The notes under the pieces: generated by a model
What the model was told of the DNA's origin: nothing
Seen by the model: the letters and a program-made list of their open reading frames with translations, nothing else
The model's database searches: none
Position numbers and translations under genes: made by a program
Source: Ypsolopha sequella
Lineage: Eukaryota > Arthropoda > Insecta > Lepidoptera > Ypsolophidae
Reading direction: 5' to 3'
NCBI GenBank assembly: GCA_934047225.1
Contig: OW203992.1
Span: 17,659,501 to 17,723,500 of the forward strand
DNA: 64,000 nucleotides
In this document: positions 10,320-22,700 of the stretch, one piece after another
How positions within the stretch are numbered: the stretch's first letter is position 1
Layout of the letters: each line of letters opens with the position of its first letter

Positions 10320-10657
10320 AGAAAATCGTGAAAAAGGCTCGGCAAGAGGTCGGATGGGCTCGGGCGGGCGCGGGCGTATGAAAGCTCCACTCTCGGTGCC
10401 GTTAGCGCAGGCTCGGGCGGGCGGGCGGCGGCGCGGGCCGTGGGAGGTACCGTTAATGACGTCACAACGGTGACGTCGCTTCCGTGACGTCAAGCGGCGC
10501 GATATAGGCACCCGTCTCGCCGCCGCCGGCCTCAGTAACGCACCGACCGGCCGACAGCGCACAACCCGCGTGCGACAGTCAGAGACTTGTACTGTAGACG
10601 AGTAGCAGTGAGTGAGTGCGCGAGTGAAGGCACGGCAAGTGGGATGTGCTCGCCCGC
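10320..10657 (+). promoter_or_regulatory. Hr38 promoter and 5' UTR: three CREs, TATA-like box, initiator
   Basis: A GC-rich island sits in AT-rich surroundings. Perfect CREs (TGACGTCA) lie at 10457-10464 and 10485-10492, with a one-mismatch copy (TGACGTCG) at 10471-10478. The three starts are spaced exactly 14 bp. A TATA-like TATAGG starts at 10503, and an arthropod initiator TCAGT at 10532-10536 puts +1 at about A10534, 31 bp downstream, which is the canonical spacing. The CREs would then sit at about -77, -63 and -49. CREB-driven induction of NR4A genes is established in vertebrates, and Hr38 is an activity-induced gene in insects. Use of this promoter is inferred, not shown. Confidence 0.75.
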
Positions 10658-10661
10658 ATGA
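10644..10661 (+). other. 5-codon upstream ORF overlapping the Hr38 start
   Basis: ATG at 10644 opens a frame MCSPA that ends with TGA at 10659-10661. The TGA overlaps the Hr38 ATG at 10658 in the sequence ATGA. Such an overlap makes initiation at the main ATG depend on leaky scanning or reinitiation. Its use is untested. Confidence 0.6.
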
Positions 10662-10757
10662 GGATCCTGCTGAGTGAGCTGGGACTGTCAGGCGCGTGCC
10701 TCGGCTTGACCCTGGAGCCGCGCGCCGTCTCCCTGGAACCTGAAAAGCCTGCGCCAG
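10658..10757 (+). CDS. Hr38: Hr38 coding exon 1
   Basis: Encodes [20 protein letters not shown] through KPAP, ending at a GT donor (10758) in phase 1. Joining to 27592 gives [16 protein letters not shown] with no stop. It begins 124 bp after the predicted transcription start. Confidence 0.7.
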
Positions 10758-13700
10758 GTCAGCGCCCGCCACCGAGCGCCAACCTCCCTTCTTCTGTGTT
10801 TATTTTCGCTTTCGTTGTGTAGAGCCCTGGGTGTTGTAGAACTCTGTGAGGAACTGTTGTGACGATGGCCATCGGCTAGAATGCGAGGTGCGTTGCTGAC
10901 GCCCTCCGCCAAACACGCTGCCCTCACACATTTCCATCACACACGTATGTATTCCCCTTTTTATTTTGTTTTATTTACTTTTTGAATTTTATTTTTTTTT
11001 CGTTTCTTTAAGATCCTCTTAATTTTATTTAAGCTACGGAAAGTTTTTTTATTTGATATTCCAAAAGTTTTGTATGCGAGCTTTAAAAGCTTAGAAAGTT
11101 TGTTAGCGAATCCACAGTGTAATTTACATAGGACTTTTCGCAGAAATATATGAATATATAACTAACACGTTTATATATAGTGGCCATGACATCACATACT
11201 TAGATATCAAAGAAATCGTATATAAAGAAATTAATTGTTTATAAAAGTCAACTAAGTAGTTTTAATAACAAAAGTGAGTGTAGGTATAATTGATTATTTT
11301 TATTATTTACTTAATAGTTAATAAAATAATGCATTAAAATTACGTACTTCGTGTACTAATTAAGTATTCGTTTTCAGTTTTATAAAGTTAAAATATATGA
11401 CGATGAACTTTTTCAAACTTTTTTGAGCACACTAAATTTTATCATTCAAATAGCCAGAGGGCTTAATTATTAATATAAAACAATCGTAGATAGAATAAAA
11501 AGTTAGTTACTAAGCAAATTTAAATTATTCGCAACCTACTTGCTTCAAACGTCACGTATAACTTCGGGATAAATCATCATCATCATCATCCTCAATGAGC
11601 TCGTCTCCTACATAAAGAATTGTATAAAAATTAATTAGAAAAACAGTTAAATAAAATAAAATTATTGTGATTGTGAATAATGCCGGGCCCGAATGGCCCG
11701 AAATATATCTCACAAAAATTTTATTTAACTGCTTTTCTATGTAATTATAATCATTTAAAAGACAAAAAGTCAAATGTTCAATATTTATTTATATAAAAAT
11801 TAATTGCGTTTAACAAGCTAAAAACAGCAGTCATATAATTTTTTCGACATCTCAAAAAATACGAAGTTATTGGCAATCTTAGTTAGCTTACGGCATGTGT
11901 CGTGACGTTATCCAACACGATTTCATACTAAAAGGTGGTAAAATCGCTATCGCTAACTTCGGTAATAAAAGGAAATTTTCAAAAGTCGAAAAAATTCGTG
12001 CCTTGCAATAACTAATTAATCAGTTACCATAAAAATATACTGATATTTCACTACAGAAGACGAGCTCGTTATAAATTAGGCAATAACTCACCTTGGTAGG
12101 TCAGTAAAAGAAGATGTTTATTTTGTTTATAAGTTCAAATAAAATAAAGGTGTCTATTGATTGAACTTATGGATATAATTTGCAATATTCCGCTAAACAC
12201 TCTTACCATGCTATTCAAAATGCAGACTCAAGCACCACCCGCCCTCCCGTATAAAACATACACAAACAAGCAGTACGAGCATAAAATAAAGCAATCTTAA
12301 GAGAATCTTAATCAACAAAACCATTTGTAAATCATAGATATTCTTCAGGTAGTGTGTATTTATTCCGATTGCATAACAGGATATCTAGGTTCACACTACC
12401 TTAAGAATATCTATGATTTACAAATGGTTTTGATATTTCGTTTCTATGAACTAGGATTGCTCCGCTGGCCTCTTAACAAGCAAGAAAGCTTATCGACACG
12501 TGTTTTGCCTCTAAACGAGGCATCTTCAGGATGTGTTGCTCGCTCCTACTTTTTAAAAGTACCCACCTACTTCACATACTTTAATTGTTTTCTGCATCAA
12601 CAAGCTTTACTTTACCAAAAGTGACTTTAATTAAAATTTATCCCTTGCTTGATTAATTTTTATAATTCAAATGATGCCTCTTTCCGTATCCTGAGATTCG
12701 TATTCTATCTAATGATATTCATAGAGATTGCTGTTAAGAGGATATGTGACGCTTGCCAAAGTCACCATGCGCAAAACCGTTCAGTGCTTAAAATAGCAAA
12801 ATGTCGTTTTTTTTAATTATTGTAAAGTGAACTAAAATTGCTACCAAAATTTCTAACTAGCATAATTGCGATATTGTTTGAATCCATCTAATAAAGTATA
12901 ATTGAAGTCTGTATGTCATTCTATTTGTCAAACTTTTGAGAAAAAGTGTCGATGAAGACCTAGGTAATTTTTAAAAAAATATTTCTAACTAGCAAAAACT
13001 AGAAAAAGGTTCCAAAATTTATACATTAATTTATCAAACTAGTGTCTTCTTCTGACAAGCAGGTGAATAACTTCAAAAAGTACCGATTTTAGCGAAAGCC
13101 CCTGAAAAATCTTTTACCTATTATTCTTTTTTGTGCAATAAATATAAAATTACAATCATACCATTCTAAACTTCTTAAATTAACATATTTACAATTAACT
13201 ACAAATATAGATGAATATTGTGATAGTTTATTACTTCGTATTACTACTGCTGTCATTTTAGTTCCGTTGAGGGCCACGGGCCAGTTTAGAAGCCTCGATC
13301 GGATAAGCCTCATGCAGAAAATAAATTTCAAAATAAAATACAATATATGTAAGGTATTGAAATGAAACGTAATTTGACAGTTATTTATTAATATTTTTGG
13401 TAATTACAGAATTTTTATCGAAAGTTTATTAGTTTTGTACGAGTATTAGTTTGCTAAAACCGTAAATAACAAGCAGGTACCGTATAATGTAAATCTTAAT
13501 GTGCACCGTTTTGTTTTCGCTGAGTAAAAATAACAATACTCTATTGCAATTTATATTCCAAAATATCGTATAATTTAAACTAATCGCTGCAAAAATAATT
13601 TCGTAAACTCTTACCACACCGATAAACGAAAGATCCCTAGTCCTTGTACCACCAGACCGACGACTACGTATGTCACAAAATTAATTATCACTGCTTGTTT

Positions 13701-16700
13701 GTGTTATAAATTTTCACACAAACGTGAAATTTATCAAGTTGATTTGAGCAACGAAATCCTAGCATACTAATAAATCCATTAATCTTATTTCTATACCGTT
13801 TTACATGAATGTCCACTATGTCGAAAATCTGTCACTTCTAACTTGAGAAACACGTAAAAGCAAGTGCAAGCTGAGATTAAATATTCGCATGTCATAAAAT
13901 GTATGTAGGTAATATTTCGGAAGGCAAAACCAGAATATAGGCAAGGAGACAAAATGTAAGATAATACCAATTTCAACACTCGGTGGACCGGTTGAGGAAG
14001 ACCAGGCATACCTCGGCACATAAATTACATATTTTACACACACATCAAAACACAAAAATTGTTATCGCGTTGTGTCAATTCGTCTTTGAATTTGTTTCAC
14101 TTGGCGGGAGTTAGGTAACCGTCATAACTATAATGTGGGATGTTTATCGACGAAGTCGATGGCCTCAGATCTGCAGTTGCCCAATTCAGTGTCGCAACAG
14201 ATCAGCAGACGATACATGCACCTGCCGCGGGAGGCTGCGCGCGCGCTGACCGCTCGAGCTGCGCCCGGCTATGTACATATTACATTAGCCTTACTAGGCT
14301 AACTGTCTACCACAATGCTAATATTTTCCAGTTTTAGAATGACTAAGAACCGATGTTCACTTTCACTTTCATTTGGTTTATTTTATTGCTTATGATGAGC
14401 TTTTAGTCGAAAATAAAAGTGGATCCATTAAGTGTTTTTATACTTGAATGTTGAGACTTTTATTATGCTACAACGATTTACTACGGTACAGAAAATACCG
14501 GATCGCTAATCTCGGACGGACGCTAAGTAAATATTACACAATTAGCAAAACGACGTCATATTCCTGCAAATCATTGCCGTTCGTTATAGCCCGTTAGCGC
14601 AGAGATAACGGCTCGGTATCGCATTCACAGCTGTAGTGACGTCATGATCGATCCCTTTTCACGTAGTTTGCGCCCCCTCGTCTACAGGCTCGCCAGGGAG
14701 CGGCGTGAGGCGGGGGGGTTCAGTGCAGGGAGCTACCTAAACGTATACGTCCTTCACGCTTTTAGCAACGGCTTATCATTTCCCATCGCTTACGTTTATG
14801 GCACTGTTCCAAGTTTGCCACTTAACCCCTGTTGTAAGAAATAGGCAGAAAACGCGCATCTCTGTTATGAAACATTAAAAATAATTTAAATAATTTATAT
14901 ACAATGCAAAATACAAATACAAAATTTATTTATTTATACACAAGTAATTGTATGTACTTAAACCCTCCTTTTAAGCTAATAAAACCTGTATTAGGAGGGA
15001 CCACCCTTGTCTTATCGTTATATGGCTCTTGTGCTGTTAGTATGTAGATTAGTAAATTTTTTATCAAGAAAAAACCTTTTTTTTTTCAAGGAGAACGGGT
15101 GTTAGGGTGTATGTATGTTAGAGGGTGTATGTACATTTACGTGAGTTGAATATATTTCTGGGGTACATAATAATGTGCATGTACGAATATAATATATATA
15201 TATATGTATATTTCTTTTTTAAATATCGTATTAATCTCATGTAGGTAATTTTTGTGCATACATTATAGAGGTACTTACATATTTTAAATTAGGTAAATTA
15301 TTAATCGGGCGAATAAAAATATCATTAGCGACTTCAAGTGTCCGGAATAAATATCAAAGCGTGCAACTAAAAATATTTAGTGGGCGAATTTAACGTATGA
15401 AATCGAAAATATTTCACCAAAAGTAGGAGGAGCGTGTTAGGTTTACATGTAAGATAAAATAAGGAGCCGAGCAAAGCGGAGCGGAGCGAGGCGACGTCCC
15501 TAGTTTTATTATTTAAAATTAAATTGTCACTAAAATAGAAATTGTTCGGCTGAAAATTATTCAACTCAACTCAAATTTGTATTTTCAAGTCACCAATTTC
15601 ATCATTTTTATTCGCCCACAGTCTTTCGCCCACTTAGAATATTATTTTAGTATGCTATATTCAGTATTTTTGACACCTTAAATTTGAATTTGTATTCGCT
15701 CGTTTAAATACTACCCTTTAGTTTAAATACAAATACAAATAATTTATAAATTTAGATCTATCAGACTTCATACAACGTAGGGTAGGTAGAAAAAATAATG
15801 AGCCAGTTTTTTTTAAAGTATCGCCATTTAATATTGACTCTTATTAGTAACAACATAAAGTTAAAGTTCAGCAGGTTTAAGAAACCCTGTCGGTTACTAA
15901 GCTGTCGATGTTGTTCTTCGTAACGTTAGGTTCGACTGCGATTACTATGAATAAAAACTACGATATATGAATATCTTATGAAATAGGTCGTATTAAATTT
16001 TCAGTTACTTCGTAGTCAAATTTTTTTATCCAAGTATGTAGTAATTGTCTTTTTACAATTGGTATAATTTGTTTTAATTACTCATGGGTTACGTTTATAT
16101 TTAATGTTGGGATTAGGTATTAAGTGTTTATGTATTTTTAAAACACATTGACTTTTTTACACAAGGTAAAATGAAATTTTAGTGAGATATATTTCGGGCC
16201 ATTCGTTTAATATTTATTTACATAATTCGCGATAAAACACATTGAACAATATACAGTTGCCCTACTGTCAGTAGATTTGTATCATTAAAAATGCTAATAG
16301 TGCTATAAGTTTTTTTTTTTACATTAATAATTTGAGATTAAATTAGGACCGCATTATTCAGACCATGGCTAAGAACAATATTGGTAAGATCAACAGTCTA
16401 ATTATTTTGGAAAATATAAAAAATGTATGTTCTTCGCGGGGGGGGGAAGGGAGAAGCGAGTGTCATTAATATGAAAACACTTATTATTTTGAAATAATTT
16501 TACTATTATCACCACCAATCAAAATATACACCTACCTATAATACAAGAAAAATATACACTTGAGCCTTTAATTATTTCAGCGTTAAAAATCTACAAATAG
16601 AAAGAAAATAGAAAGAAAATCAATTTCCCGTTGCGAACAAATTGATCCGTTTATCTGATGAGGCTTTATTGGCGCACCGTTCAAGATATTTATAGGCATT

Positions 16701-19700
16701 AATTTTCTTCGCTTCTCCACCAATTTCCGTTAAAGAGTATTACGTCATGATGGCTAAAAATATAAGGCTGGAGCGGTACTTGGGGGTGCTGTGTGGTGGA
16801 GTTTCCGCCACCCGCCGCCGCCGCCGCAGCCACCGTCGCGGCACCCCGTGACGTCACGCGAGCCGATTACGTCACGCATCGACCCGACCCATGAACCGTT
16901 TCAAGGGCAGCGGCTGTTAGAAAAACGTAAGGAGGCATAACGCTGCGAAAATTCGTTTTTCTATTTATACTCGTTGCACGAGGTGGAAATTCGCCTGAAA
17001 ATGTTTAAAACCTTGGAATTACCTTGACAGTAAGAAAACAACAAGGACAAAGTTGTTATTATTTTTCTTCAAAGATGATAAATTAAAGTTACGAACGATT
17101 ATTGCATCTTCTTCGTAATCCGACTTCGTATAATTGAGACTTAGAGATTATCAATTCGTCATGTACTTATTATACGGCCAAACCAACACAAAACTTTCGT
17201 GGTTATATATTAGCAAGTATTTTTTTAAACCACTTAAGCAAATTAATTTATCTTTAATTTTTTATCTTATGTCCCAGACAAATGTACTTTTAGATAAAAG
17301 ACAAGTCGAGGAGACCAGTAGTTATAGCCATTTTTCGGGATATACAGTTAGATTTGTTACCCTTGTAAGATGTATCATTTTGTCATAAATATAACTTATG
17401 TTCTTGTAATTTATTTTACAGTATTGGCTTACCTTTATTATATTACGTATACTTTTGAATTTCTAATGGGAAATTATTAATCGGTCGAATAAAAATATAA
17501 TCAGCGACTTCAAGTGTTCGGAATAAATACCAAAGCGTGCGACTAAAAATACTAAGTGGACGAATTTAAAGTATGAAATCGAAAATATTTCACCAAAAGT
17601 CAAAAAATAGGTAGCGACGACGAGCGAAGCGAGGAGGAGCGTGTTAGGTTTACATTTGTAAGATAAGGATATAAATAACGAGCCGAGCGGAGCTTACTTT
17701 TATTACTTAAAATTAAATTGTCACTAAAATAGAAATTTGTTCGCCTAAGAATTATTCAACTCAACTCAAATTTGTATTTTCAAGTCACCGTTTTCAACAT
17801 TTTTATTCGCCCACAGTCTTTCGCCCACTTAGTATTTTAGTACGCTATATTCAGTATTTTTGACACCTTAAATTTGAATTTATATTCGTTCGTAATTTAA
17901 AAAAAAGTTAACTCATTCTAGGTTTAAATTACTTCATATATAATATACTTAGTGTCACTTGCACTTTTTCTTTTATTGATTTGGAGTAATATAGCCTATT
18001 ATATGTAACGATATGAAGCGGGCACCAAAATTATTGGTAACTGACTGCTAGCTAGCCTAGCAAGTCAAGACTAAAAAAAAAATGGTACGTGAATTATATT
18101 TTGTATTGATTCAAAACACGTTTGTGTCATATTATTAGTTTGTTTCATTTATAATATTTACGTACTTGTATATTTTAATAGTTAATAATAGAGTTTGAGT
18201 TATTAAATTGGTTTTAAAAAGAGCAGTGTCAGTGACAAGCTAACGTTCTGTTAAATAAAATGAATGTGACACGGAAAATTTCCTCGATAAAAATCCCGAT
18301 TTTTATTTGACATTCCCTGGAAGATCTATTCCGTGGTCAGCGGTTCAAAAAACCGAAAGAAGCCGTCGAAGCATATCGGTCCTTTTGAAAACGTAATGTT
18401 AACTTCAGATAAACCTTCCACTGTCATTCTAATTGGTTCGAGTGAATGCAAAAGTTGCACTTTTTGTGATGGAGAAAACCTATGAAAATAACTTAACTCA
18501 TTTCCTGCATCCCGTTTTTAAATATGCATCTGGTATAGGAGTTCAGAACTTATATGTCACTTGCAGGACGATCTTTTTTAACGAAGGATAGTTTGATTTC
18601 TGATTATAGTTTGTTACGTTTTTTAATTGTTCATTATTTGTTATTAGTTAAGGGTCGGTTTCGCCAAACATGCTATCGCGTTTGGAATATTTTTAACAAA
18701 TAAAATTTGTGTAATAGACGTATTTTTCAGATTTGACACAAGTATCACAATTAGCAAGAAAAAAATCTGAAAGATCACTAAAATCACGAAAAACGTAATA
18801 TGGCATTGCAAATAGAAAATATTTGAAAGAAAACTGTTCTAAATTGATTTTTTTTTAGCGTTTGGATATCAAAGTACTTTATTCATATAATATTTTATTA
18901 CTTTTTTCCTTTCGCTTTTAAAAAAAAATACACAAACATTTAAATATTTTTGCGTGATTTTTCTGTACAGGAAAAATGTTGAACGTTTGAGTATTTCTTT
19001 TAAAATAACGAAAGGAAATAAAAATCTGAAACGGCTACTTTCATTTCTTTACTCTACAAAAAAAATATTTAATTTTGTCAAATCTGAAAAATACAAAATG
19101 TAGTTTAACTTCTTAACTAATTACACAAATTGTATTTGTGAAAAATATTTTGAAATAAAATGCTAACTTGTCCAAACGCTAAAGCATGTTTGGCGGAACC
19201 GGTCCTTGATGTTTATTTGATCAGAATAATAAATAAAATAAAAGACCTCGTAAGGGAATGCGCTGCCATCACTGACAAATCATTACGACATCTATGGCCG
19301 CAACTGATTCCAACCTCCTTAATTAATTAAAGAGGCTACTTGAGAAGTATCCACTTGAATAATATACGGTTGTATTTCTGACACAAGTCGCTGCTTTTTC
19401 ATTATAATACCTCTTTGAGGTTACTAGAATCAGAAAAGCTCATTCTTTATCGAAATTGGATAGTAATTGAAAATAACAGACGATTGCTCCATTCTTTGCT
19501 TCGTACGGCTAACGGAACAGCTATTCTTAAGTGAGTATAGGTATATAAAAATGAAAGTTACGAATAAAATCGACACTCTAACAGCTAAAAAGGGATTCTT
19601 TGGTAAGAACGTATTTCGAATAAGATTTCTTTAGTAAGTTTAATAAGCATTAAGAGCTGATTTTTAAATAATATAACTCGCACGAGAAATCAGAAGCCAA

Positions 19701-22700
19701 TAGCAGCCAAGAGTGGAGATAGAAAATATTTGCAGGGAATCTTTGGTAGAAATTGGTGTCGATTCGGCGCAACACAACGTAACTAATTTAACAGGACTAA
19801 CCTTATTTTGAGCGTTCTGTCTTTGTCTTTTCGATACAGAAAGAAAAAGACAGAACGCTCAAATTAAGTATAGTCCTGTCAAATAAGTTAAGTCGTGTTG
19901 CGCCGAATCAACACAGTTATGAACCGAAAATCACTTGTACTATCCCACAATTTTACTTGGAACTTCCTGACCGGTTTCCCCTTTATGGTATACTATCAGG
20001 ATAAAGGCGAAACCGGTCAGGAAGTTCTAAATAAATTTGTGGGATAGTACAAGTGATTTTCTGTTCATAATGTATTCCAAGTTCCACTAAATGCCAACAA
20101 TCAACAGTATAAACAGTCTTTGGTAGGTTTATACATGATTATTATACATAATGTCCACAGACCACTATAATGCCGTTTTTCAAATCAGTGCTACAAGGAT
20201 CTTTTAGTGCGTGAATGACAGTGACAGGGGGGCGCAGGTGTGAAACAAGGGATAGGATAGCAGCTCTAGTTCCAATTTTGACCACGACCAAATCACGCGC
20301 CAAAAGAGCCTTGTCAAATAATGTCAGCTTGAACAAAATATATACCATGCTTTGATTTTCCCTGATTGTACAAATGACACAGTTGTTTGGGTTCCTTACA
20401 CAAATATGAAGAAAAAAACGGTTATGTTGTGGCTTGTATGTACGTCGTCTCTATATCCATGTATATATTTATACAGGGTGACCCAGCTAACTTTTTATAT
20501 GTATATGCCTTTCTTAGAGATAGATAAAGATAATAATATCAACTTGATATTTAGAATGAGTACTTTTCCGCAGTTCAGCAGCTTTGGCCTCGATTTTTTT
20601 ACTCGAGATCGTTTGGTTTGAAAAAGGATTGTAAAACGATTTTTTTTTATAAAAAGTATTGCTTTATTATTAGTGGAATTTGAGAAAATGTGTGAAAATG
20701 AAAATTTTAGATGGCGTTACTCTATGAACAGACCGTTACAAACTTATAAACTATACCCAACACTTTTAAATGTACGAGATAGAGGAGAGAATTTATTGAC
20801 ATAATAAAACAGGAAAACTGCAGCAGTGTTATCAAAATAGTAGTTTATGCTACAAGGGCGAAAAGGAATAAAATACGAATACGTAACCGAGTAATTTATT
20901 GCTCTTACGCCCTAGTATCATACTACGTTTTTCAATGCATAGTGTGAGGAAATAAAACAAATATAATCTTGTGAACTTTAAATTATAATTGGCTCAAAAG
21001 GACTGTATCCAGAGCCGTTAACACAGGAAAGGTTGCAGGTTAGCCAACTTCTGATAAATAAATTAAAAAATAATAATAATAAAACCCTAGGACAAAATAA
21101 TCGACTTTCTGTTCGGTTTTGATGCATAAAAAGTGGGCCTTTACGAGCACTTGCATTGAAAATTATATAATATAAAGAGTCACAATTATTGATGCGTACA
21201 TTTACGGAACCCCAGGTGCGCGAGCTGTATCACACTTGCCCCGTTTTTAAAAAAACTCACTAAAGCCGTCGTCGTCATTGCCATTGACTATTTATTGCTA
21301 CTCCTATTTATAAAATCACCTATTTATGTAAATAAGAAGGATATTGGTGCTATAAAAACAACTTTTGGAAATATTTAACAAGACAGGTTTTGTAGGGTTA
21401 CGATTACGAGCATTACAAGCACAAAATATGTTTTACCTGATTTCTGAAGCCAAACACGTGTGGGGGTGGTTCTATTCTTGGTCCCGCGAACATAGAGAAG
21501 GTAAAAGTGGGCGAAACTTAGATATATTTTTTGTATACGGGAATCGGCAGTAGGGGTGCATGACGTCAACGCCGAGTGACGTCACGCCGCAGCCCTTCTC
21601 TCGCCCCTACCCCCATTGCGACCGTCAGCTGATCAATCTTACAACAAGTTTGCACAATAAAACAGAACGTCTCGTCGGCGGTTTTAAGAACAAACACGAT
21701 GACGTTAAAAGGGTGTTTCTTCGATATTTTATGAGGAAAAAAAGATGAAAATGTTCATAACAAGAATAATAAAATACGTTTGTTTTGTAACAAATACCTG
21801 CGGAAAATAGGGTGCTCAAACAGAAATCTGTGAAATCCACGAAATATCATGGAAAACTATTTATCCTATAGGCAGCCACTCTATAAAAAACATTTTTCAT
21901 TCAATAAGAACTCCTACAAAAAACTTGACCTACATGATGGTCTTGGTACATTATTTTTTGCTTTAGTTTTTTAGAATTCCAAGCTATTGAAGTAATAGTA
22001 GAAATTATACTATTTCTTCAATAGCTCAGAAAAATAAAAAATTTAAAAAGAATTAAAAATGTAGGTCAAGTCTTTCGTTATAGTTCTTATTGAATGAAAA
22101 AGACTTTATAGAATGGCTGCCTATGGCTGTGCCTATGGCTAATGGCTGATTTCGCTGATCTTTGTTTGAGCACCTTGCAAGACGTCAGCCTCCTCAAAGA
22201 TGGAAACACTTATGTTCTATCTAGTACTTTGGCACAACGCGGCTTGCGGCCGTGGAGCCAGATGTAATCTTGCTTCGCAATCTTTAGTTTTTATAACAAA
22301 TCGATACTAGTTAGCCCTAAAACTTTTGACAAAGATGAGTGCAATATCGTGCTAAATATAGGTATCCAAGAATTATCTAGTGTCCTTCATATAATAATTG
22401 CAATGTCATTTATTATGTACAAAAATATCATGGTATGACACATAGCCCTTTAGCAATTAACATCACCATTAAATCCGTCGCCTTCGTCGTAAAAGGTACC
22501 TTCCAAACGCGTAGGTAAGTGACGTGATTGCGTATATGACGTCTGCGATGTGGAGTAATTATGATACTTTATGTATAAGGTGGGTAAGTCTTCCTGACGT
22601 CATCAGGTTACCACGTGAAAATAAATCAATATTGTCCAAGTTCTCGGAGTCAGCGCCATCTATTGGCACTTGGTAGAGTTGAACAGGAAAGCAACCAGCA

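Noticed and set aside
10239..10927. Antisense open frames over the Hr38 promoter and exon 1
   Set aside because: They are caused by high GC and Arg/Ala-rich reading of the CpG-rich strand; they overlap the promoter and no family is recognisable.
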